Source: Patagioenas fasciata (lineage: Eukaryota; Chordata; Aves; Columbiformes; Columbidae). Taken from it: DNA of 64,000 nucleotides. Shown here piece after piece: positions 13,701-24,905 of the stretch. The notes under the pieces were generated by a model. That model searched no databases. It had not been told where the DNA came from and saw nothing but the letters and a program-made list of their open reading frames with translations. The translations under genes were made by a program, and so were the position numbers. The stretch is from the NCBI RefSeq assembly GCF_037038585.1, contig NC_092520.1:10228501-10292500 (forward strand), read 5' to 3'. The number at the start of each line of letters is the position of its first letter. The stretch's first letter is position 1.

Positions 13701-14397
13701 GGAATTTAATTCAATGGGTATTCAACAGGAACTTCTCTAACAGCCAGAGGTCGCTCTTGTTTCTCATACATTGACCAGACTGACATAAAACAATGACTCC
13801 TGAGATTAATGTGTAATTACATGAAATAACAAGTAGGAATTTCCAAATAATAGAGAGTAGAACACAGGAAACAAACCAAAAAAGAACAGTTTTTTTCTGG
13901 GACATGTAGGGAACATTATCAATTTCACCTTGCACAGGCGGGTTGGATCACCCTTAATGGTTGGGCCGTGACTTAACAGCTCTGGTGCAGATCTGTGAGA
14001 CACATGCAATCTGAAATTCATCTTCACTGCACTTCTTAGTGTTAAGGGAGGTTTTTAACTCAGTTATACTGCTCTTAATTAAACCTATTATAGTGACTAC
14101 AACCCTGACTAGGATATAGCCCTTTACTTTGTGGAGTTCTGCAGTCTTTTGTGCAAGAAAGTAACCATGATTTAGGATGGATGTTTATTCAGGTCCTTTC
14201 TGAAGAACATTCTCATGCTCATACTGCTTCTCCTTACAGCACAGCCCCTACACTCCTTCTCTGTACAGTCCAACACAGCCAGCCACTAACTTCAGGGTTA
14301 CTTTTCCCTTTGAATAGTGCTGTCTACGAGATGGTTGATTTAGACAGTTTGTCTCCATCTTGGTGTGGTTGTCAGATTTGTTGATTGTGAGGTAGTA
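10725..14397. other. Intron sequence, one SINE-like remnant inside
   Basis: Mostly unique AT-rich sequence, with a T run at 12241-12255 and a possible old SINE-like remnant at 12028-12102. No exon is recognised. The 115-codon ORF at 11456-11803 has no family resemblance. Confidence 0.55.
12028..12102 (+). repeat. Possible ancient amniote SINE-like remnant
   Basis: The segment reads AGTGGGTCAGAACAAA, then GATCAGTATGCTGCCTC, then TTTGCCAGAAGTGGC. This resembles, with divergence, the motif order (GTGGGTCAGACCAAAGG, CCAGTATCCTGTCTC, ACAGTGGCCA) that I recall from an old interspersed repeat of birds and reptiles. The first block also recurs at 35.53 kb. The family assignment is from memory and uncertain. 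Confidence 0.35.
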
Positions 14398-14841
14398 AGT
14401 GCAGAGGAGGCAACAAAGCTGGTGAGGGGTTTGGAGCACAGGTCTGATGAGGAACAGTTGAGGAAACTGAGGCTGTTTAGCCTCGAGAAAAGGAGGCTGA
14501 TGGGAGACCTTATTGCTGTCTACAGCTACCTGAAAGGAGGTTGTAGCATGGAGGCTGTTGATCTCTTCTCCCAAGTAGTGAGTGATAGGACAAGAGGAAA
14601 TGGCATCAAGTTGTGCCAGGGGAGGTTTAGATTGGATATTAGGAAAAAATTCTTCAAAGAAAGGGTGGTCAGGCATTGGAACAGGCTGCCCAGGGCAGTG
14701 GTGGAGTCACCATCCTTAAAGGTGTTTGAAAGGCATTTAGAAGAGGTTCTTAGGAACATGGTTTAGTGTTAGGTTAGGTTATGGTTGGACTTGATGATCC
14801 TGAGAGTCTCTTCCAACAGCAATGATTCTATGATTCTATTT
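14398..14841 (+). mobile_element. CR1 LINE, 5'-truncated, open C-terminal ORF2 end plus 3' UTR
   Basis: The reading frame covers [60 protein letters not shown] and [19 protein letters not shown], and ends at a stop at 14764-14766. It is uninterrupted from the truncation point to the stop. The 3' UTR (GGTTGGACTTGATGATC) and the tail GATTCTATGATTCTATT are well preserved. Starting directly at AGTGCAGAGGAGGC, it lacks the reverse transcriptase core. The 44.4-kb copy begins at the same internal position. Confidence 0.96.
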
Positions 14842-16431
14842 CCAACCAAGCCAGGTCAGTTTATCTGTAGAAACATGCCTTTAGTCCTGACCTGGATTTT
14901 ATACCCACCACACTGTCACAACCTACATGTTGCTCCAAAACTGAGTAGACAGAGCTGTGTGAAGCCCAGTCACTCAGTTATGGATGTAGACCTAACGTTC
15001 CACCTTCGCACTGTCTGGCTAGTTGGCCAAAGCTGCTGATTGTTCTAGTGACTTCAGATGGGCACTTACAGTCTGTATGAGTAATTAATTTATTTTTCCC
15101 ACAGATCAAACTCTTAATCTCAGATTCACTTTCTATGTAACAACAGTGGAGCATAACCATAGTCATAGTAGAGAATAAGCATGTTAATTTATAAATTGGA
15201 ACCTAACTGGAGGTTTAATATGCCTCCAGGTTAAATAATAAGTTAGGTGTGGCTGCCTTGTGTTTGCTAAATTGGAGACCTCTGGACCATGACTACAGAT
15301 TCAGTTGTCTCTATCAAAAGCTATATATATATATTTCCAAAGAACTGAAATGAAAGATAATAAAAACCTAGCAAGAATTGATGTTGTTCTTTATTCTAAA
15401 AAAAAAAAAAAAAAGAAAAAAAAGTTGTCTTTATCACAGGCTACCTGTTTATTAAACAGTCATTTCTTATAGCAAAGGGAAGCAGGAGTTATTCAATGAC
15501 AATCAAGTGGTACAAAATCAGAAGTGTGCTGTTTTATTTTACTGGACTGATGACCTCTTCTGATGTGAGAACTTCACAAAATCTCCTAAAAAAGTTCTCC
15601 ATTGTTCTGTTATCACCAAATTGGACACAAAGAACAGGCTGAGAAATCAGTGGGCAAGAGGAAGACCAGTGCTTGACACAGCAAACTGTGTAACACTGAA
15701 ATACAGTTCACTTTTATGATGACACACCTCATTACTTTTTCATTTCTTTTGAAAACAAACAAAGAAACAAACCCAGATAGGAGTTGTATTGTATATCTTG
15801 CCAACAACTGATACCTTGTTATCACAGACAGATCCTACTGGCTAAAGAGAGTAGCTGGTCAACAGGCATTTCCAAAAACAGAAATGGTCTGAGGAAAATG
15901 GAGATGTAATGCCTTTAGTGTGATGTAAATGTAGAAGTCTGTAAGTATGATTGGGTGCCCTTTTATAATGGAAACAAGAGAAAGAACAATACCAGAAAAG
16001 TGATAGAATTCTGGTATTGTTTTCCTAATCATAATTCTATTCCTACCTCTTTTTTGTGGAAATGTGTTAGAGACCTAAACAGGTAAAAGGTTGGATGCCT
16101 GACAGACATCTTCTGTTGAACTGTTGAGATTAAAGTTTAGCTGCCAGGAATATCATGCTTATTTTAGTACATGCTGTATCAACCAGGAAGAACGACAACA
16201 ACAACAAAAAACAATCATTAAACAGACTTGTCAAATCTGTTGAATTCGACAGATTAAGCCAGCACACTAAGGCATATGGTTAAGGAAATGAAAAGTGCAT
16301 TTGTATTTGGACAGGTACCTTTAAAAACTAATTATTTCTTTGTTACAGGTGTTGATCAACTGTAAAGGTAAATCACCAGCCAACCAGTGAAGATGTCTTA
16401 AAATTTATATTTAATTTTTACCTTCCAACAG
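14842..16431. other. Intron sequence with a short inverted repeat
   Basis: No gene or transposon recognised. It contains an (AT)n run near 15323-15334, an A-rich run at 15399-15423 and a 13-bp perfect inverted repeat at 15985-16021. Confidence 0.55.
15985..16021. repeat. Inverted repeat, 13-bp arms, 11-bp loop
   Basis: The arm at 15985-15997 (AACAATACCAGAA) is the exact reverse complement of 16009-16021. It may be the ends of a tiny eroded element or a chance palindrome. Confidence 0.75.
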
Positions 16432-16839
16432 TCTCCTATGAGGACAGGCTGAGAGAGTTGGGTGTATTCAGCCTGGAGAAGGTTCCAGGGAGACCTTATT
16501 GTGGCCTTTCTGTGTGTAAAAGGAGCCTTGTAAGAAAAATGCAGACAGACTTATTCACAGGCCTTGTTGTAACAGGACAAGAGGTAATGGTTTAAAACTA
16601 AAAGAGGGTAGATACAGGGTAGATGTGAGGAAGAAATTTTTCATAATGAGGGTGGTGAAACACTGCCCCAGGTTGCCCAGAGAGGTGGTGGATGCCCCAT
16701 CCCTGGAGACATCCCAGGCCAGGCTGGATGGGGCTCTGAGCAACCTGATCTGGTGAAGATGTCCCTACTCATGGCAGGGGCTTGGACTAGATAAGCTTTG
16801 AAGGTCCCTTCCAACTCAAACTATTCTATAATTCTGATT
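16432..16839 (+). mobile_element. CR1 LINE, 5'-truncated, ORF2 end plus 3' UTR
   Basis: The plus strand shows YEDRLRELGVFSLEK-like coding sequence, ACAAGAGGTAATGG and GAAGAAATTTTTCATAATG. These are followed by GTTGCCCAGAGAGGTGGTGG and a 3' UTR with GGCTTGGACTAGATAAGC and a decayed CTATTCTATAATTCTGAT tail. Small deletions disrupt the frame. Its 3' half closely parallels the minus-strand copy at 5.0 kb, including the CCCCATCCCTGGAGACATCC block, so the two probably belong to one subgroup. They form an inverted pair about 11 kb apart. Confidence 0.94.
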
Positions 16840-18802
16840 AACCTGGATCAGAGATCTGCACTGCCTCTGCAGCTGCTGTGCATTATACTCTGAGGAAGAC
16901 AACCTCCTCACAGGGTACAACACAGAGAACTGAGGCTGCTTGCTTGTCTGTGAAATACTGATACTCCCGATTCCTCCACTAAGGAGGGAAAGACTGCGGT
17001 AGTGCCGAGTTAAGGAGCGTGCATCTGGTATTGCCACCTGTGCTTGCATAAGTGCAGCCAATAGGATCTGAAGCAGGTTTTCATTCATGAAGAAGAGTAC
17101 AAGTCCTGCCTATGCTTTGGTGGTGTGAGCAAAAGCTACTGGAAATGGCCTTTGTGTTTATGTTGAGGAGATGTTCAAGACTTTTGTTAGTGCCATGAAC
17201 ACTTTGATAACACCTCTTCCTTCTCTCTGAATCCCCACACATAACACACCTCTTTTCCCTCACAAAGGGTAGAAGTTGGATAGAGGCTCCTTAGTGCTAG
17301 GTCATCACAACACTGTAAATATTTACATTTCCAATATTAGGGGTCCTGCAGTTACTGCTTCACCAGCAGAATTTGTATTTGAAATAAAAGGAACATCTAG
17401 AAGCCACAAATGCTGCATAATTTTGCAGTAGGTGTTGTTAATCCTCATTTCTTTTATGACTGCACTGATTTGAGTGGATTATGAGGACAGCTCACTCAGA
17501 GCAAGCTTAGCCCAGCTGGATGTCTCATCGAAACAGAGCGGGCACAGGGAGACACAGCTTTCATGTTTTGAGCTACAATGTTCAAAGATATCATCAATTT
17601 TAAATCACGTTTCTGTCTCAGATTGTTTTACTGGCTGCTATTATGAAAACACCTCTATTTATCAGAATTATAAACCATTATTCCTCAGAAAAATTTTCTT
17701 TGCATTAGTTTGTGCATTTGACATCACTTTGTGTCTAGCCTGCACTATTTCTCCTGTAAAATCAGGCTGCTACTGTGCATTTCATTTGTTTTTACAGCTG
17801 AGATCCACAGATGTAGTTAAGTGTGATATCACTGTTCCTGTCAATTTGCCAATATTGTCCTGACATGCTGCTTCCAAAGCAAAGAGAAAGCAAAACAACA
17901 TTTATAAAAGATATGAAAAAATGACTGTAAAATAACTATCTTTGGGCAACTGGTCATCGGTATACAGCTAAAACAGATTTCTAACTAAAATATAATTTTA
18001 AACTTATGTTTCTTTATTTTTTTTTTATTCTTGTCCTATGGCATTAGATATTTATATTATATGCACTCTAATAAATTGCCCACTTCCGTCTGTTATTTGA
18101 AGCGCTCTGACTTCATGTGTTTTTGCACCTATGCACTAACTTCCATAATGGCTATTTGATAAGCACTAATTTAAGAATGCTGATAGAAAAGAGGTAGCAG
18201 GGGATATGTAACCTTGTAAGAGTAAAGATAAGATAATCTTATGACCACTGTTTGTGTGTTGGTCAGTAAACAGCAATTATAGAACTGAAATATAGAGCTT
18301 TCCTGTATCACTGCATTGATTTCACTTTGAAAGAATCACAAGAAAAGTAAACAGATAAACAGTGGGTAGCCTGATGACCATACTGAACTGAAAGATGCAA
18401 ACACACTTTGCAAGAAAAACTTGCTAGAGACAGTCTGACTGGTCTGAATTTTTAAGGTTTCAGAATCTCCTTTTTATCCCTGGAAGGCTGGCCACTGGTT
18501 ATCTCTATCATTGTTCCCAGAGGGAGCAGAAAATATCAGTATGGGAAATGAGGCTACCTACTTAGATAATAATCTCGTTTGCTACACAAGGATAAGGTGC
18601 TTAGTAATTTTCCAGAAAAATTACATAGATGATTCATCAGAAGCAGGTATTCTTCAGAAGGTCTTTTCTGGTCAGAATTTCAACAGGAAAGATTGGTCAG
18701 CTTCCAGTGCTCAGGTCAGAGGAAAGAGAGCTCATTTTTTTGTCTTGAGACAACCAACGTTAAAGGCTCTTCAGGTATGGAACAACGTGGTTTAACTCCC
18801 TA

Positions 18803-18833
<31 letters not shown>

Positions 18834-21389
18834 AATAGCAAATATGAGTTCTCTGGCACCTGCATTGCAGAGTATCTGAAGGTCTTTATTTTTGGTATTG
18901 TTACACAAAAACTCTGTACATAATCATTGTCCCAAAAAGGGAAACTGAGACAGGCTGGTTTTAAAGTGCAACCAATGTTTAATACTTTGTTAACAGAAAA
19001 AACTCTTGCCAGAGAAATTGGTTATCCTCTGAACCTCTTCCATGGTAGCCAGTCAGTCTTATGATGCAGCACTTGCCTGGGTCTGTTGGTGCAGTAACAG
19101 CCACTTGGAGGAAAATGTACTTCTCTCTTTTACATCATAAAAGCAAACTGAAAGTTTTATACAATCTCAACAGCTTTCACAATACAATAAATATATTCCT
19201 AAATAGTGTCAAGCAGCACTTCTCAATTTAGTGCCTTGTCTAATACCTGCAAGATTTCTGTCCAGAAAAAGGGCTGTATTGGGAATACTTGACATAAACG
19301 TCTAGAGCCATTTCAAATGCTCTACAGCTCATCTGCACAGGAGTGGCAAATACCATACAGGTAAGGTGGGAAATTTGTGCCAGTGAGGAATGGCTGCAGG
19401 GAGTGGGGGAAGACAGGATAATAAGAGACATCTGAAATAGAAGTAGAACTTTTGCATCTAGGTCATCCCTCAGTGATTGAAAAGGCTGGAGGCTCATACT
19501 AAGAGTCTGGGGTGGATGAGGAGTAAAGCAGTGCCCTGAAACTCTTTAACTTTTCTTTCATATTTTCCTACATAAATATCCACAGGACAGGAGTCATTTG
19601 CATAATTAGAAGCATCTAGTTCTATTTGTAATGCCGACGGGTATCCCACCCATCTTCCAACTGCTGCTTCAGTAGGAATCAGTAAATCCTGTGTGACATA
19701 TTCCAGCTCTGTGAAGATGTCATGGATATCTACAATAAACACATACACATTCACACACAAACCTAGGGTCTGAATGACTTACCAGTAGCTAAAGTCATAA
19801 TCAGCCCATGAATTGCGGAACTCTAATTGACAGATGCGGTCAAAGGTATTATGTGGCAGCTTACATTACATAATGTGCATTTGCAGTCTAATTCTATCTT
19901 CTACTGGCCAAATATTTATTCCATAAATTTTTCTACTTAATTTGAAACCTGCTTTAGCAGACACAAGGGAGAGATAAACATTTTTTTCTCAACCTTTCTT
20001 ATAATTTGTTTAATATTTGCTGCATTACCCAAACTATTGTTATTGCTGTTTGGAGATGTGATATTGTCCCATCAATGTCACTGAAATGGTGCTGATTAAT
20101 AACTTTGGAGAATATTGTCTATAGTGTCTAACTTTGTGTCTGACTCCATTAGGCCCTGTTCATGCAAGTAGTCATCCCAAGGACATTGGTACAGACACAT
20201 CAAAGAAAGGTAAGTCAGGATTAACATGGCAAGTAATGTCTACAAAATAGATGTCAATGACTGACTAATTACTCCCTTACTAATCATTGGACAGAAATAG
20301 AAAAAATATCCAATCATAACAACTCTAAAAAAGCCTGCTGGAAACAACTCCACTAAAATAGAATATGATACCCTACAACTGGTCCAAGGGAACTAGCAGA
20401 AAGCATCTCGTTTCTAAGGCAGAGAACATAAATCTACTTGTGACATCTACTTACAGAATTTTTAGGACCTTGAATAATTTTGGAAGCCCTGTAAATCACA
20501 GTAATAATTCTTTAAAAATATTAAAGTACCTGAATTTATCTTGAATTTTTCTACATGTATAATCACATATACCCTGTCTTCTAGAAGAAAAAAAAAGTCA
20601 GTGATTCTGCTAAAGCCTTTGGCAACACTCCTGAAGTTTTACTCTTATATTACTTAAGAAGAGGGGTAATCATGTAGGTCATATAGCCCCTGCAACAAAA
20701 CCCATGACTCTGCCAGCTGTGTGTGCTGCTCTCTCCCTGTGCCTTGGTTGCTGGGAGAAGCTGTGTGAGATTGATGAAAGAAGAAAAGATGACAGAGGCT
20801 GGTGGCTTCCCCTCACTCCCTCATTCACAAATATTTTCTTGGCAAAACTGGTTAAGGTCATCAGCATGGGAATGAGGGCAAAGCAGAGAAAGGATATGGT
20901 GGTTCATTATTGGTGGTGCAGAGCTCTCTTGAATAACACTTTTGTGCTAATGCAAGGTGTAATATTGCTTCCAACTACCGTGACCCCTGCACCCTGGCAG
21001 CTCAGAAAAAGAGAGACAATTGTTTAAAATCTATATACAGATCACCCATATGTGTAGACATATGTAAAATTTGAATATTTTTCTTCAAATAAAATCCTAC
21101 TTTAGAAAGAAAATTATTCTCTGTCTTGTGATTCCTGGAGTCAAACCCACCCCTTTCTGCCCCAAACTCACACTTTAAAAGCAAGAAGCCACTATTATAT
21201 TTTTCTGTGACAAACAATCAACAATGAAATTTTTTTTTTATGTGTCAACCAGCCCATGACTTAACACTTCACTTTTAATTATCCACAAAGACATTCTAAC
21301 AACTATGACTTCCTGTACAGTGGTGATTTTCAGGTGCTTTCTAAAGATCTACAGATTACAGTACTCAAAAAGTCTTCAAAACTAGGTTC
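16840..21389. other. Intron sequence without recognised genes or transposons
   Basis: A 4.5-kb stretch holding a long T run at about 18810-18833, small A/T tracts and chance ORFs. The minus-strand frames at 19240-19497 and 19494-19760 look superficially protein-like but have no recognisable family. Confidence 0.5.
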
Positions 21390-21500
21390 TGCCCTGATTT
21401 CTGCTGGGATAGAGTTAATTTTTTTCTCAGTAGCTGTTATAGTGCTGTGTTCTGGATCTAGGATGAGAATAATATTGATAATTAATGTTTATTCATTTTC
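21390..21500 (+). mobile_element. Head of an avian ERVL-type LTR, truncated
   Basis: The stretch starts TGCCCTGATTTCTGCTGGGA and continues AGAGTTAATTTTT, TAGCTGTTATAGTGCTGTG and GGATGAGAATAATATTGATA. This follows, with divergence, the U3 start of a widespread avian ERVL LTR (TGTCCTGGTTTTGGCTGGG...). Resemblance fades after about 21500 and no 3' LTR end is seen, so only the 5' part survives. It is a different subfamily from the LTR at 9.0 kb. Confidence 0.7.
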
Positions 21501-22084
21501 TCTTCTGAAGTATCACTCAGTTCCAGATGCTCTTTTCCCAGATAAAGCAAAAGCAAGGGACCTTGTACTGAACTCTAATTTTTCAAATAGAAGGTTCAGT
21601 TTTGATGTCATCATGTTCTTGTTCTAAGGCTAAAAAATTGCTCATTTTGAGAATTACTTATATAAACTCCAATCATCTTCTGTTCTTCCAGAGTTCCAAA
21701 AATTAATTCATTTATTTGGCTGTCATCTTGTAAAAGAAGTAAAGACAGAATAATGGTAAAAGTGACTATATATATATATTTTTTTTAAGAGAAAGCAAAC
21801 CTGTTACTCTATTTCAGCAGTGCACAAGGTGCTTCTATTTTATTCTGCAAACACTCCTACAGATTTATATGTATAAAGTAAGACATTTATAATGGTTGGT
21901 GTATATAGCAAAGCATTATAGCTAAGGCTATATTGAAAAAATCTGCTGAATAACAATCTTTTTTCTCCATGTTAACTCAGCGCCTTCCATTTAGACATTT
22001 GTTTCCAACTCCATTCTTAAATGACACTTGCCCAAACTTCAGTTCTGTCACAGCAGCACAGAAACATCCTGAAACTGCAAGAAC
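21501..22084. other. Intron sequence without recognised features
   Basis: AT-rich, with an (AT)n followed by a T run at about 21765-21787. Part of it may be unrecognisable remains of the LTR to its left. Confidence 0.5.
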
Positions 22085-22207
22085 TTGATATGGTGCAGGA
22101 ACTTGTAGTTTGCCTCATTAAACTTCATGAGATTCTCACGGGCCCACCTCTCAAGTGTGTCAAGGTCCCTCTGGATGGCATCCTTTCCATCTGCTGAATC
22201 AGCAGAG
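22085..22207 (-). mobile_element. CR1 LINE internal ORF2 fragment
   Basis: On the minus strand this encodes DAIQRDLDTLERWARENLMK followed by a diverged FNEANYKFLHH. That is the CR1 ORF2 segment just after the reverse transcriptase core, where intact copies have FNKAKCKVLHLG. Both the upstream RT core and the 3' end are missing, so it is an internal relic. Confidence 0.82.
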
Positions 22208-24080
22208 AAAACAAAACTTGGAAAGGAAACTTGTTCTGCTTTAAGGATCAAAGTATTTCTGTTCAGGTTCCTGCAGGTTCAAATCAATGTGCAGCATCAG
22301 TGACTTGAACCTGAGCAGTCCAGCAGGCAAAATCCATGGAAAACGCTGTCTTGCTCAAATCTGTTCGGGAGGCTGAGACAAGTCCCCACATGGGAACATT
22401 TGTAGTTTTAAGGGATATTTTGCAACTGGATTTTTCTTCCTTTCGTATCTCACAGACGGTACAATGCCATTCAATCATACATACCAAACTACCAGAGGGA
22501 GATGGCTTGCTGTATGACACTTCTGTTCAGCAGTCAGAGCTACTGCTGAGCTGTTATACATTTGGTCAGGCTCCTGGAAATAACCTCCATTTACTTTCCA
22601 TCTGCTAATAAAGAGAGAAAACCAAGCAACCTGCTTCTTCATGTTCTTTCTGTAGGAGTAACGGCTTAGTAAATCCCTTTCAAGCAGATTACTTAGTCCT
22701 TTAAACTAGTGTCCTTAGTAGTTCCAATAAGGGATGTTTTAGGGATGGAAGTTAATGAATTTCAAAGGAGAGAAACCAGACTGGGCTCCAAACCCATTGT
22801 GGAGGGGTAATTCTGGGTTTGAGCATGATTGAGGGAGCATGAAGCAAAGTGGGAAGAGCTGCTTCTGGAGATGTTTATTTCCAGGTAGAAGTGATCACAG
22901 TAAAAAGAAGGAGGGAACATGAAAGTCAAGATGTAATTGAGTGTTGTCCATGTGAGATTTAGTCGACTGGATCCACGTCCAGCACCACCCTCCTGAGACC
23001 ATGAGCTGGGAGGACAAATCATCACCTCTACTTTTCTCCTTATCTTAGGACAGACATGTATTAACCACACCCCTGTCTGAAATTTGTGTGAGAAGTGAGA
23101 GAGGGCAAGAAAATAAGAAAAGAAGAACAGAGGAGGCACAGAAAGAGATATAGCTGATGTCAAGTGATTAGATGGGACTGACTAGAATGAGGAAGCATGT
23201 AATGGCATATGAACAAGTATCAATATACTTACAGCAACAGCAGTAATGTAAGAGTGAATGAGATTTGAGTATGAGACTCACATACTGGTGGTGTGTCAGT
23301 TTGACTTCTTACACATAACCAGTGAACCAAACTGCTTGCCCAAAACAGGATCAGGGCAACACAAGTCATACTACATCATGTGTACATTAAAAAATAAAGA
23401 AACAACCACGAAAGAGCTCCTATTGTTTCTGCCTAGTGGCAGGGTAGATACAAGACAAAAAATGCCAAACCATGTGAGCAATTTTTTTCCTCAAGTTCCA
23501 CAGATCAGGATGATATTTCTGCTTCTAGCTTTCACAAAATGACGTCTTTAAATTATTGCTTCTTCCATACCTCTCTACTGCTTTCCTGGAAAGTTTGGGT
23601 TGCAAGTATAGGATTCATGCAGTAAAAGTTTCAATGGGGTATCCAGTTGCTCAGGGAAATTGTTCTTTCTATGTTGCTATTCTATGACATGTCAAGGAAA
23701 ACCTTTGTAAAAGCAGAGTAGTCACCTTTAGTCTTTCCTTAGCTCTTGTGCAGTGTTGACTAATTTAGGAGTTTACTAGTTTTCTTTGAAAAAAATAGAT
23801 TTGAAAAAGCAAAAGCCTGCTGAAACAGAAGCATTCAAAGCAGACGGAAAATACGGTAATTTGCCTTTGAGATGAAGAAAGAGCGGCTACTACTTACCAT
23901 TCAAGTAATAAACATTGTGATGGGTCAATTTAACACAGTTTTCCTTTAAAAATATGTATGTATTTATTTATTACTTTAAAACACTGATGTAAGACTGAGT
24001 ATAGATAACGTTACCATTTAGCTTCCTGTAAATTGAAATGAATTTATTTTAAACTGATAGAATATGATACACTACAATGA
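22208..24080. other. Intron sequence without recognised features
   Basis: No gene or transposon recognised. A 9-bp inverted repeat (CAGGTTCAA at 22274, TTGAACCTG at 22305) is probably chance. The 133-codon minus ORF at 22762-23163 has no family resemblance. Confidence 0.5.
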
Positions 24081-24905
24081 CAGAATCATAGAATCATAGA
24101 GTCATAGAATGTTCTGAGTTGGAGGGGACCCACAAAGGCCATCAAGTCCAACTCCTGACTCTACACAGGGCAACCTAAAAGTTAAATCACATATTTAAGA
24201 GTGTTGTCTAAACTCTTCTTGAACACAAACAGGCTTGGGGCTACAGCCACTTCCCTGGGGAGCTTGTTGCAGTACGTGACCACTCTCACACTGAAGAACT
24301 TTTTCCTAATATCCAATATGAACTTCTCCCAATGGAGCTTTAAGCCATTCCGTCATGTCTTACTGATGGACACCAGAAAGAAGAGATCAGCACCTCCCTA
24401 TCTGCTTTCCCTCGTGAGAAAGCTGCAAACAACGACGTCACCCCTCAGACAGTCTGCTCTTGTCTAAAGTGAACACATCTTGCATTCTCAGCTACTCCTC
24501 CTAAGTCACACCTCTCTAGTCCTTTCTCCATCTTTTTTGTCCTCCTTTGGACACATTCTAATATTTTTAGATCTTTCTTATATTTTGGAGCCAAACACTG
24601 CTCACTGTACTCAGGATGAGGCCACACCAATGCTGAGCATAGCGGGATAATGACTTCTTTTGATCAATTAGCTATACTGTACTTAAAGCCGGATACATCT
24701 GGCCCTTTTAGCCACCACAGCATATTGTTGACTCATACTGAGTTTACCATCAACCAAAACCCCTAGATCTCTTTCTTTGGGGCTGAACTCCAGCTCTTTG
24801 TCCTGAGTCTTTACAGGATTACACTGTCCCAGGTACAGAATACAGCACCTTTTCTTGTTAAACTTCATATGGTTGGTGATTACCCAGCACTCTCCTCGAG
24901 GTTGG
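24081..24905 (-). mobile_element. CR1 LINE, 5'-truncated, about 825 bp
   Basis: The minus strand starts in a CR1 ORF2 region. It passes [40 protein letters not shown] and [19 protein letters not shown]. It ends in a 3' UTR followed by the CR1 tail, seen on the plus strand as repeated GAATCATA units at 24081-24108. Frameshifts and the changed 3' UTR (AGTTGGACTTGATGGCC type) separate it from the 5.0/16.4-kb and 14.4/44.4-kb groups. It lies in the same orientation as GRM5. Confidence 0.95.

Noticed and set aside
19240..19760. Two abutting minus-strand frames that look protein-like, with TTTATTGTAG upstream
   Set aside because: They are in different frames, the first ends in a stop at the junction, and no family or second splice site supports them. 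Expected by chance.
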